From Bacteroidota bacterium (GTDB lineage Bacteria; Bacteroidota; Bacteroidia; Flavobacteriales; Flavobacteriaceae), in assembly GCA_023393485.1 (NCBI GenBank), contig JAEWLD010000102.1, forward strand, positions 1 through 5,966: 5,966 bases of DNA, read 5' to 3'. Of this stretch, positions 1 through 5,332 are shown piece after piece; the stretch's first letter is position 1; the number at the start of each line of letters is the position of its first letter. The notes under the pieces were generated by a model. It was not told where the DNA came from, did no database searches, and was given only the letters and a program-made list of their open reading frames with translations. Position numbers and translations under genes: made by a program.

Positions 1-398
1 TTGCCGAACTCGTCAGGACCGAAAACGAAAAGCCCTTCGCGATGAAAACCTCGACCAACCGCTTGCCGATGTATGAAAAATACGGTGAACTTCATTTCAA
101 TATCGACGGGAAACCGTTAAAGCTCAATGTTTATCGCAGCCTCGATTTAATGAAGCAGCATGAATTCAAAGATTATTTGTTTCTGCCGTTTTCAGACCTG
201 ACCAATGGCAATGAAACCTATATCGGCGGCCGCTACATTGATTTGAAAATTCCGCAAGGCGACACAATCGCTATTGATTTCAATCAGGCGTACAATCCGT
301 ATTGTGCCTACAATCACAAATATTCGTGCCCGGCCGTACCGCAGGAAAATGTGCTCGATGTTGCAATCCGGGCCGGAGTTAAAAAATTCCGCGACTGA
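1..398 (+). CDS. DUF1684 domain protein, 3' part (5' end outside window)
   Basis: Partial gene: the frame is open from base 3 at the left edge, giving 131 visible residues. An ATG at base 42 lies inside the conserved domain and is not the likely start. The visible part matches the C-terminal portion of DUF1684. It has a TSTNRLPMYEKYG stretch (residues 16-28 of the visible part), YLFLPFSDLTNGNETY (58-73), GGRYIDL (75-81), and the cysteine-bearing signature NPYCAYN...YSCP (98-110), followed by ENVL and an AGVKKF tail. Family members are usually near 200 residues and are often predicted to be exported, so about a third, including any signal peptide, is probably missing. The biochemical function of the family is not established. 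The two cysteines (101 and 109) with nearby Asn, Tyr and His are the obvious candidates for a functional site, but that is inference. The TGA stop shares its A with the ATG of the TatD gene, so the two are probably translationally coupled. Confidence 0.9.
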   Translation, partial: AELVRTENEKPFAMKTSTNRLPMYEKYGELHFNIDGKPLKLNVYRSLDLMKQHEFKDYLFLPFSDLTNGNETYIGGRYIDLKIPQGDTIAIDFNQAYNPYCAYNHKYSCPAVPQENVLDVAIRAGVKKFRD

Positions 399-1048
399 TG
401 TATTTCAACCTGCATACACACCGCAGCAGTGGCGAGGTCAACGTCGTGGAACTGGTCAATCAGTATCCAGACGAATTTGACGTTTCAGCGGGATATTTTT
501 CAATCGGCATTCATCCATGGCGGATTTCAGGTGAGCGCCTGGATGCCGATCTGGAAATGATTGAATCAAAGCTGTCCGACAAAAAATGCCTGGCTGTTGG
601 TGAATGCGGGCTCGACAAACGCATTGAAACGCCCATTGACGTGCAGATTCCGGTTTTTAAAGCGCAACTGGACTTGGCTGTAAAATATCGCAAACCGGTG
701 GTTCTGCATTGCGTTGCGGCCTATCAGGAGGCAATCGAAATCAAGAAAGAATTCGGAATTTCGGTACCGATGATCATTCACGGTTTTTCAAAAAATGAAC
801 AGGTCGCCAAACAATTGCTCGATGCAGGATTCTACCTGTCGTTTGGGAAATACTTGTTGCGAAATCCGGAACTCGAAAACGTTTTCAAGTTAGTTCCCGA
901 CGATCGCTTTTTTCTCGAGACCGATATGATCGATGAAACAATCCAGGAAGTTTATTCGCTGGCCGCCAGATACAAAGACAAATCAATCGAACAACTCAAA
1001 TATACCATCAATAAAAATGTCAACGCCGCCTTCAGTCTAAAACTCTAA
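398..1048 (+). CDS. TatD-family metal-dependent hydrolase (short form)
   Basis: The protein has 216 residues, shorter than the roughly 255-265 usual for E. coli TatD/YcfH-type proteins, but the metal-site motifs of this TIM-barrel family are complete. They are LHTHRS with H6 and H8, GIHPW with H39, AVGECGLDK with E69, VVLHC with H104, IIHGFS with H128, and LETD with D176. A region around residues 83-99 (Q83, Q90, LDLA) matches the helix that precedes the VxLH strand in the family. TatD proteins are cytoplasmic and are reported as metal-dependent DNases or phosphoesterases; the substrate of this short form cannot be read from sequence. The ATG at 398 overlaps the upstream TGA stop by one base and places the HxH motif at residues 6-8, as expected near the N-terminus, so the start is secure. 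No Shine-Dalgarno sequence is needed if coupling to DUF1684 drives initiation. The next gene begins 39 nt downstream on the same strand. Confidence 0.92.
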   Translation: MYFNLHTHRSSGEVNVVELVNQYPDEFDVSAGYFSIGIHPWRISGERLDADLEMIESKLSDKKCLAVGECGLDKRIETPIDVQIPVFKAQLDLAVKYRKPVVLHCVAAYQEAIEIKKEFGISVPMIIHGFSKNEQVAKQLLDAGFYLSFGKYLLRNPELENVFKLVPDDRFFLETDMIDETIQEVYSLAARYKDKSIEQLKYTINKNVNAAFSLKL

Positions 1049-1087
1049 AGTGCAGCGTGTCCAAAAATATAAAACCCAATAATCCAA

Positions 1088-1804
1088 ATGGCTGAATGGA
1101 CAGAAAGGGCCGAACTGCTCTTTACCACAGAAGGACTCAATAAACTTAAAAGCGCCAATGTATTGGTCGTCGGAATGGGCGGCGTAGGCTCATTTGCGGC
1201 AGAATTCATTGCGCGGGCCGGCGTCGGCAAAATGACAATCGTTGACGGCGACGTGATTGACATCACCAATATCAACAGGCAATTGCCGGCGCTGCATTCA
1301 ACGATCGGGCAGTCTAAGGTAGACCTGATGGCCGATCGGTTGCAGGATATCAATCCTGAATTACAACTCACCAAAATCAAGGAATTCCTGTCGCCCGAAC
1401 GCGCGTATGATTTAGTCACGACCGATTTTGATTATGTTGTCGATTGCATTGACAGCGTTACGCCGAAACTCAACCTGATCAAATCGGCGCGCGACAAAAA
1501 GATAAAAGTCGTCAGTTCAATGGGCGCAGGCGGCAAACTCGACGCCTCAAAGGTAAAAGTGTCAGACATCAGCAAAACGCATAACTGCCATTTGGCCACT
1601 GCGGTTCGCAAACGCCTAAAGAAAATGCATGTCCAGAAAGGCGTCAAGGCAGTATTTTCAACTGAAATCCAAAAAGTAGACAGCCTCAAAATGACCGACG
1701 GGCAAAATTTCAAGAAATCGTTTTACGGCACGAGCAGTTATATGCCGGGACTTTTCGGGCTGTATTGCGCCGAGACGGTGATTCGGTATTTGTTGAAGAA
1801 ATAA
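1088..1804 (+). CDS. tcdA: tRNA threonylcarbamoyladenosine dehydratase (TcdA/CsdL family, E1-like)
   Basis: This 238-residue E1/ThiF-MoeB-like protein matches TcdA, which uses ATP to cyclise t6A at position 37 of ANN-decoding tRNAs to ct6A in the cytoplasm. The nucleotide-binding loop is GMGGVGS (29-35), followed by VDGDVIDITNINRQ (52-65) with D53, D55, N61, N63, R64 and Q65. K77 sits in QSKV and D122 in DCIDSVTPK. The family-specific SSMGAGGKLD (143-152) precedes a D-I-S-K-T...VRKRLKK region and GVKAVFSTE, which align well with the E. coli TcdA sequence as I remember it. The positions corresponding to E. coli QDPLA read NCHLA, and E. coli GVDCVF reads GVKAVF, so that cysteine is absent. The protein is about 30 residues shorter than E. 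coli TcdA (268), with a shorter N-terminus beginning MAEWTERAELLF. No promoter is evident in the 39-nt gap to TatD, so read-through transcription is likely. Paralogous E1-like enzymes such as MoeB or ThiF are less likely given the GAGG and VFSTE motifs. Confidence 0.9.
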   Translation: MAEWTERAELLFTTEGLNKLKSANVLVVGMGGVGSFAAEFIARAGVGKMTIVDGDVIDITNINRQLPALHSTIGQSKVDLMADRLQDINPELQLTKIKEFLSPERAYDLVTTDFDYVVDCIDSVTPKLNLIKSARDKKIKVVSSMGAGGKLDASKVKVSDISKTHNCHLATAVRKRLKKMHVQKGVKAVFSTEIQKVDSLKMTDGQNFKKSFYGTSSYMPGLFGLYCAETVIRYLLKK

Positions 1805-1807
1805 GTA

Positions 1808-1863
1808 GTCTAAAGTCTAAAGTCTAAAGTCAAAAGACCAGCGACCAGCGACCAGCGACCAGC
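1808..1863 (+). repeat. Two abutting heptanucleotide tandem arrays
   Basis: Eight consecutive 7-bp units lie in one unbroken register. Units 1-3 (1808-1828) are GTCTAAA, and unit 4 (1829-1835) is the variant GTCAAAA. Units 5-8 (1836-1863) are GACCAGC, and the next 7 bases, AACCAAA, look like a decayed unit that already includes the A of the HAD start codon at 1870. The arrays fill 56 of the 65 nt between the TcdA stop and the HAD start. They have no dyad symmetry, so they are neither a terminator nor an operator of the usual kind. Seven is not a multiple of three, so unit gain or loss here would change spacing rather than reading frames, because the arrays are entirely intergenic. I see nothing resembling TAnnTTTG in this gap. 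Confidence 0.93.
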
Positions 1864-1869
1864 AACCAA

Positions 1870-2526
1870 ATGAAAAACACAGTTATATTCGATATGGACG
1901 GCGTGATCGTCGATACCGAACCCGTCCATTACTACGCTTACCAACAACATTTCAAAGCATTGGACATTCACGTGCCCGATGATTTGTATGCGACATTTAC
2001 CGGAAACTCTACGCGCAACGTTTATCAGAAACTGAAGGACAAGTTTGCCCTCGAAGAAGATGTCGAAAAACTCATCAATATCAAGCGTGCAATTTTCAAC
2101 GACGCGTTTGATACCAAAAAAGATTTGTTTCTTCTGGACGGCGTCGAAAATCTGATAAAGGATTTGCACTCAGGCGGAATGCAGCTGATTCTTGCTTCAT
2201 CGTCGGCGAAAGTGACGATTGATCGTATCTTTAAGCGGTTTGGGTTGTACCAATATTTCTCGCACATCGTCAGCGGCGAGGATTTTCCAAAGTCAAAACC
2301 CGATCCGGCGATTTTTATAGAGGCCGTGCGTTTGTCCGGCCAGCCCGTTGAAAACTGTGTCATAATCGAGGATTCAACCAATGGCATCAAAGCCGCGAAG
2401 GCAGCCGGGATTTTTACCATTGGCTATGACAGTGCGAATTCCAGACTGCAGGATCTCTCGCAGGCCGACTTGGTAATCAAGCATTTTGATGAATTGTCCG
2501 TCGACGAGATCCGCGCGATCCAGTAG
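1870..2526 (+). CDS. HAD-family hydrolase, beta-phosphoglucomutase-like
   Basis: This 218-residue, full-length cytoplasmic HAD subfamily IA protein has all the motifs. Motif I is DMDGVIVDTEP (8-18) with nucleophile D8 and acid/base D10. Motif II is LASSS (108-112). Motif III has K141 and K143 in KSKPDP (141-146), and motif IV is IEDSTNG (166-172) with E167 and D168, followed by the IKAAKAAG helix. The DTEPxH sequence after motif I and the helical cap (about 16-85) place it with beta-phosphoglucomutases and related sugar-phosphate phosphatases such as the 2-deoxyglucose-6-phosphatase type. Residue-level evidence does not separate mutase from phosphatase, and no maltose or trehalose genes lie alongside, so the substrate is open. 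The ATG at 1870 is the first start after the heptad arrays and puts motif I at the usual position. The gene could be co-transcribed with tcdA or use a promoter I cannot see. Confidence 0.88.
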   Translation: MKNTVIFDMDGVIVDTEPVHYYAYQQHFKALDIHVPDDLYATFTGNSTRNVYQKLKDKFALEEDVEKLINIKRAIFNDAFDTKKDLFLLDGVENLIKDLHSGGMQLILASSSAKVTIDRIFKRFGLYQYFSHIVSGEDFPKSKPDPAIFIEAVRLSGQPVENCVIIEDSTNGIKAAKAAGIFTIGYDSANSRLQDLSQADLVIKHFDELSVDEIRAIQ

Positions 2527-2537
2527 TGGCAAAATGA

Positions 2538-3833
2538 TTAACTAACGGCTTCGCGATACGCTTTTAAGCAGCGTTCGCGCGCTTGGTTGTGGTCAATCAT
2601 CGGTTTGGGATATTTTTCGGTACCGAATTCGGCAACCCATTTTTTGATGTATTTGAATTCCTTGTCGAATTTTTTCTGTTGTTCAACCGGATTGAAAATC
2701 CTGAAATACGGCGCAGCGTCGACGCCGCTTCCCGCAGCCCATTGCCAGTTTCCGACATTGCTCGACTGTTCGTAATCGATTAATTTCAACGCGAAATAAG
2801 CTTCGCCCCAACGCCAGTCAATCAGCAGATGTTTGCATAGAAAACTCGCGGTGATCATCCTGACGCGGTTGTGCATCAGACCGGTTTGGCTGAGCTGGAG
2901 CATTCCCGCATCCACAATCGGGTATCCGGTCTTGCCATCACGCCATTTTTTAAAATCGGCTTCTGAATTCCGCCATTTGATTCCATCGTATCCAGGACGA
3001 AAACTTTTGGTTACGGTTTCGGGAAAATACCAAAGAATTTGCATAAAAAACTCGCGCCAGATGAGTTCTTTCAGGAACGTTTGATTACGGCTTCGGACGG
3101 CCTTTTTCGCGATTTCGCGGATGCTGACCGAGCCAAACCGCAAATGCGGGCTTAAGTGCGATGTTTGGCCGTTCCCAGGAAAATTACGGTTCTTTTCGTA
3201 ATCGTCGATTGTTTTTTCTGAAACTTCGGGCTCTTGTACGACGATGGCCGATTTTTCAAACCCGATGTCCCCAAGCGATAAAAATGGATAATCATGCGAA
3301 GCGATCCGGTTTAGATTTATGTCCGTAGTGAAATCGACACAATCGGTTTTCGCAAATTTTTCGAGCCAGCGATTGCTGTAAGGCGTGTAGACCAGATAAG
3401 GTTTTCCGTCGGCTTTAAGAACTTCGCCGGCTTCAAAAATGACGTGGTCTTTAAATGTTTTGAATCCGACGCCGTGCGCGGCCAATAAATTTTTGATTTC
3501 ATTCTCGCGGCTTCTCGCATATGGTTCGTAATCGCGATTGGTAAAAACCGCGTTGACATTGTGATTTTTAACCAGCGCCTCAAATATGGCCAACGGCTCG
3601 CCGCTGAAAACCGCCAGCCTACCGTATTTTTTCAACGCGAGGTCCAAGTCGGTCAATAGTTTGTGGATAAATGTTACACGCGCGTCGTTCTTGGGCAGTT
3701 CGGCCAAAATGTCTTGATCGAAAATAAAGATCGGCAACACTTTTTCTTCGCAAGCCAATGCCGAAAAAAGGCCGTGGTTATCGTTGAGCCGCAAGTCGCG
3801 GCGGAACCAAAAGATGTTTATTTTCCCGGTCAT
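2538..3833 (-). CDS. phrB: Deoxyribodipyrimidine photo-lyase (class I CPD photolyase)
   Basis: This 431-residue flavoprotein repairs cyclobutane pyrimidine dimers in DNA using blue light. The N-terminal antenna (Rossmann-like) domain starts with FWFRRDLRLNDN (8-19) and runs to about residue 130. The C-terminal FAD domain contains TSHLSPHLRFGSVS (224-237), ELIWREFF (256-263), WRDGKTGYPIVDAGM (297-311), MHNRVRMITASF (320-331), IDWRWGE (338-344) and WQWAAGSGVDAAPYFRIFNP (363-382). Aligned by eye to remembered E. coli PhrB, W287, W340 and W363 match the electron-transfer triad W306/W359/W382 with identical spacing. E256 and W259 match the dimer-contacting E274 and W277, and N359 matches N378 beside the flavin. 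This favours a real repair enzyme over a signalling cryptochrome. The antenna chromophore (folate or deazaflavin) cannot be assigned. The start ATG overlaps the stop of the upstream SRPBCC gene (ATGA), implying co-translation. The C-terminus abuts the convergent HAD gene with 11 nt between stops. Confidence 0.95.
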   Translation of the reverse strand: MTGKINIFWFRRDLRLNDNHGLFSALACEEKVLPIFIFDQDILAELPKNDARVTFIHKLLTDLDLALKKYGRLAVFSGEPLAIFEALVKNHNVNAVFTNRDYEPYARSRENEIKNLLAAHGVGFKTFKDHVIFEAGEVLKADGKPYLVYTPYSNRWLEKFAKTDCVDFTTDINLNRIASHDYPFLSLGDIGFEKSAIVVQEPEVSEKTIDDYEKNRNFPGNGQTSHLSPHLRFGSVSIREIAKKAVRSRNQTFLKELIWREFFMQILWYFPETVTKSFRPGYDGIKWRNSEADFKKWRDGKTGYPIVDAGMLQLSQTGLMHNRVRMITASFLCKHLLIDWRWGEAYFALKLIDYEQSSNVGNWQWAAGSGVDAAPYFRIFNPVEQQKKFDKEFKYIKKWVAEFGTEKYPKPMIDHNQARERCLKAYREAVS

Positions 3834-4288
3834 GGCGCGCCGAATAATTCATGCATTTTTTTTCGTCGGAATTCAAAAATTTCGTCAAGTTTAGGCTTAA
3901 CGAGAATATCGTGAAAAAGATTGCCCACAAAACCCAGCGGCAATTTGTAATGAACAAAGTCTTCCATTTCGCATCCGCCGTCGGTTCTGCCGATGAAGTG
4001 CTTGTGATGCCAAAAGGCGAACGGGCCGTAGCGCTGCTCATCGACGAAGAATTGTCGGTCCAGAACATGCGTGATTTCGGTAACCCATTCGAGCTTGAGG
4101 CCCAAAAGAGGCGTAACGGTATAATGGATAATCTGGCCTGCGAACATTTGCCGCTCGTCGCCCGACAGGGTTTTGAACCCCATTTCAGGCGGTGTGATCA
4201 ACGCGAGGTTTTTAGGGTCTGAGATGAACTCCCAGATTTTTGCTGCGTCAACTGGAAATCGCTGGACGGTCTTGAATGTATGTAACAT
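3830..4288 (-). CDS. SRPBCC-family (START/PYR-like) protein coupled to photolyase
   Basis: This 152-residue protein has the SRPBCC helix-grip pattern. It opens with FKTVQRFPVDAAKIWEFISD, then has the group-typical NLALITPPEMGFK, a GQIIHYTVTPLLG strand, EWVTEIT, FVDEQRYGPFAFWHHKHF, and a long C-terminal helix rich in Lys and Arg. Members of this group are sometimes labelled cell-division inhibitor, without experimental support that I know of; the fold normally makes a hydrophobic pocket for a small ligand. I chose the ATG at 4288. A longer frame is open back to a TTG at 4345, but the extra 19 residues are low-complexity (many Ile, Tyr, Leu and Asn), lack domain similarity, and overlap the candidate -7 element. 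The stop overlaps the photolyase start by four bases, so this is the first gene of a two-gene operon. A run of eight A on the coding strand (3856-3863) lies in the Arg-Lys-Lys segment near the C-terminus. There is no signal peptide from the chosen start. Confidence 0.87.
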   Translation of the reverse strand: MLHTFKTVQRFPVDAAKIWEFISDPKNLALITPPEMGFKTLSGDERQMFAGQIIHYTVTPLLGLKLEWVTEITHVLDRQFFVDEQRYGPFAFWHHKHFIGRTDGGCEMEDFVHYKLPLGFVGNLFHDILVKPKLDEIFEFRRKKMHELFGAP

Positions 4289-4342
4289 CGCCTGGTTTTT
4301 ATAAATGTACAAAATGTTTAACAAGGCGTAATAAATATTAAA

Positions 4343-4350
4343 CAAAAATA
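4343..4350 (-). promoter_or_regulatory. Candidate -7 element for the SRPBCC-photolyase operon
   Basis: On the minus strand these bases read TATTTTTG, a full match to the Bacteroidota TAnnTTTG consensus, and would give a leader of about 50 nt to the ATG at 4288. No TTG or TTTG lies 17-23 nt upstream, so the -33 half is missing, and the region is AT-rich enough for a chance match. If used, transcription would begin downstream of the alternative TTG start, supporting the shorter protein. Confidence 0.3.
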
Positions 4351-4374
4351 TAACGGATTGGCGATCGGCCGCTT

Positions 4375-4403
4375 TTTGATTTTCTGTTTATTTCGTACAT
4401 TTG
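4375..4403 (+). promoter_or_regulatory. Bacteroidota-type promoter of the DUF2911 gene
   Basis: A -33 element TTTG (4375-4378) is followed by a 17-nt spacer and a perfect -7 element TACATTTG (4396-4403, consensus TAnnTTTG). This matches the published flavobacterial/Bacteroides sigma factor consensus in both boxes and in spacing. The start of transcription would fall near 4409-4411, leaving a short leader of about 18 nt before the ATG at 4428. That leader is A/T-rich and has no Shine-Dalgarno sequence, as usual in this phylum. Both boxes being intact suggests strong constitutive expression. Confidence 0.8.
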
Positions 4404-4427
4404 AAGCTTAACTAAACTTACTTTATC

Positions 4428-5270
4428 ATGAAGAGAATAATGAGTATATTGGTTGTTTTGGCAGCCTTTTCAATCAACGCACAGGTAAAAACGCCGGCGC
4501 CCAGCCCGACCGGAAAAGTAACACAGACAGTCGGATTGACCGATGTTGAAGTGATTTATTCAAGGCCGAGCATGAAAGGCCGTACCATTTTCGGCGACCT
4601 CGTGCCATTTGGCAAAGTATGGCGTGCAGGCGCGAACGCCAACTCAACAGTATCTTTCAGCGAAGACGTGATGATTGACGGCAAAACACTTAAAAAAGGA
4701 AAATATGCGCTTTATGTCACGCCAAAAGCCGAAAGCTGGGATGTTTTCTTTTATTCGAAAACAGACAATTGGGGCACGCCCGAACAGTGGAATGACGCAG
4801 ATGTAGCATTGAAAACTACAGTTAAAACTGAAATGCTGAACCGTCCGGTCGAGACTTGGACCATCGGCGTCAATGGGCTTGACAACAATTTCGGCTTTCT
4901 CGAATTCTCATGGGAAAAAACCCTGGCTGCCGTTAAATTTGAAGTTCCAACCGCCAAAATGGCAATGGCAAGCATTGAAAAAGCATTAGGCGGCCCGGCC
5001 GCATCCGATTATTATTCTGCAGCGCAATATTATTATCAGTCGAACGGCGATATGAATAAGGCCTTGACCTACATCAATAAAGCGCTTGAACTCAACAAAG
5101 ACAAGCCGTTTTGGTATTCACGCCAGAAATCGCTGATCCAAGCCAAACTCGGCGACAAGAAAGGCGCGATTGAAACCGCGCAGATGTCACTGGCCGCCGC
5201 TGAGAAAGCCAACAATGCAGACTATGTCAAAATGAATAAGGAAAGCATTGCCGAATGGAATAAAAAATAA
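4428..5270 (+). CDS. Secreted DUF2911 protein with TPR-like C-terminal region
   Basis: This 280-residue protein starts with a Sec-type signal peptide: KR at 2-3, hydrophobic core about 5-16, likely cleavage after INA with mature Gln19. There is no lipobox cysteine, so it is a soluble periplasmic or exported protein. Residues about 27-170 form DUF2911, recognisable from VEVIYSRPSMKGRTIFG (40-56), LVPFGKVWRAGANA (58-71), GKYALYVTPK (91-100), WDVFFYSKTDNWG (104-116) and a later NNFGFLEFSW (153-162). The domain function is unknown; the pattern suggests a beta-sandwich. Residues about 192-275 resemble two TPR-type helical hairpins: a Tyr-rich AAQYYYQSNGDMNKALTYI, and later KPFWYSRQKSLIQAKLGDKK, which carries the typical LGDKKGAIE spacing. 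TPR regions usually bind protein partners. The gene has its own promoter and a downstream hairpin terminator, so it looks monocistronic. A second in-frame ATG at 4440 would still leave a signal peptide; the first is preferred because the promoter leader is short. Confidence 0.9.
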   Translation: MKRIMSILVVLAAFSINAQVKTPAPSPTGKVTQTVGLTDVEVIYSRPSMKGRTIFGDLVPFGKVWRAGANANSTVSFSEDVMIDGKTLKKGKYALYVTPKAESWDVFFYSKTDNWGTPEQWNDADVALKTTVKTEMLNRPVETWTIGVNGLDNNFGFLEFSWEKTLAAVKFEVPTAKMAMASIEKALGGPAASDYYSAAQYYYQSNGDMNKALTYINKALELNKDKPFWYSRQKSLIQAKLGDKKGAIETAQMSLAAAEKANNADYVKMNKESIAEWNKK

Positions 5271-5285
5271 AAAGTCCAGAATTAT

Positions 5286-5322
5286 AAAAAGCCGCGAATG
5301 ATTGACTCGCGGCTTTTTTTTT
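5286..5322. terminator. Bidirectional intrinsic terminator between convergent genes
   Basis: A perfect 7-bp stem (GCCGCGA at 5291-5297 with TCGCGGC at 5307-5313) encloses a 9-nt loop. Flanking A5 (5286-5290) and T tract (5314-5322, nine T) extend the helix to 12 bp. Read on the plus strand it ends DUF2911 transcripts 16 nt after the stop. On the minus strand the same stem is followed by TTTTTATAATT, so it can also end the symporter transcript. Confidence 0.9.
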
Positions 5323-5332
5323 GGCATTCAAT

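Larger units (their letters stand above)
4289..4427. other. Divergent intergenic region
   Basis: These 139 nt between the SRPBCC and DUF2911 starts hold a clear plus-strand promoter and a weak minus-strand -7 candidate (both listed separately). A short GC-rich island around 4361-4372 contains the overlapping self-complementary hexamers CGATCG and CGGCCG. The island sits just upstream of the -33 box of the DUF2911 promoter, where a regulator could bind, but no extended operator is visible. I see no small gene or structured RNA here. Confidence 0.6.

Noticed and set aside
1045..1419. Minus-strand 124-codon open frame opposite the tcdA 5' half
   Set aside because: It is a shadow of tcdA: it overlaps the conserved nucleotide-binding region and has a Ser/Ile/Leu-rich, unstructured-looking translation.
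1808..1863. CRISPR array
   Set aside because: Units are only 7 bp, directly adjacent with no spacers, and no cas genes are in the window.
1810..2169. Minus-strand open frame over the heptad arrays and the 5' half of the HAD gene
   Set aside because: It lies opposite a clear HAD gene, its C-terminal end is just the translated heptads, and the product matches no family I recognise.
2025..2420. Minus-strand 131-codon open frame opposite the HAD gene
   Set aside because: It lies entirely within the HAD coding region; the plus-strand frame carries all four HAD motifs.
3851..4222. Plus-strand 123-codon open frame opposite the SRPBCC gene
   Set aside because: The minus-strand frame has recognisable SRPBCC features and operon coupling; this frame has no promoter or family resemblance.
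4289..4345. N-terminal extension of the SRPBCC protein from a TTG start
   Set aside because: The extra 19 residues are low-complexity, the start is a non-ATG codon, and the domain begins right after the ATG at 4288.
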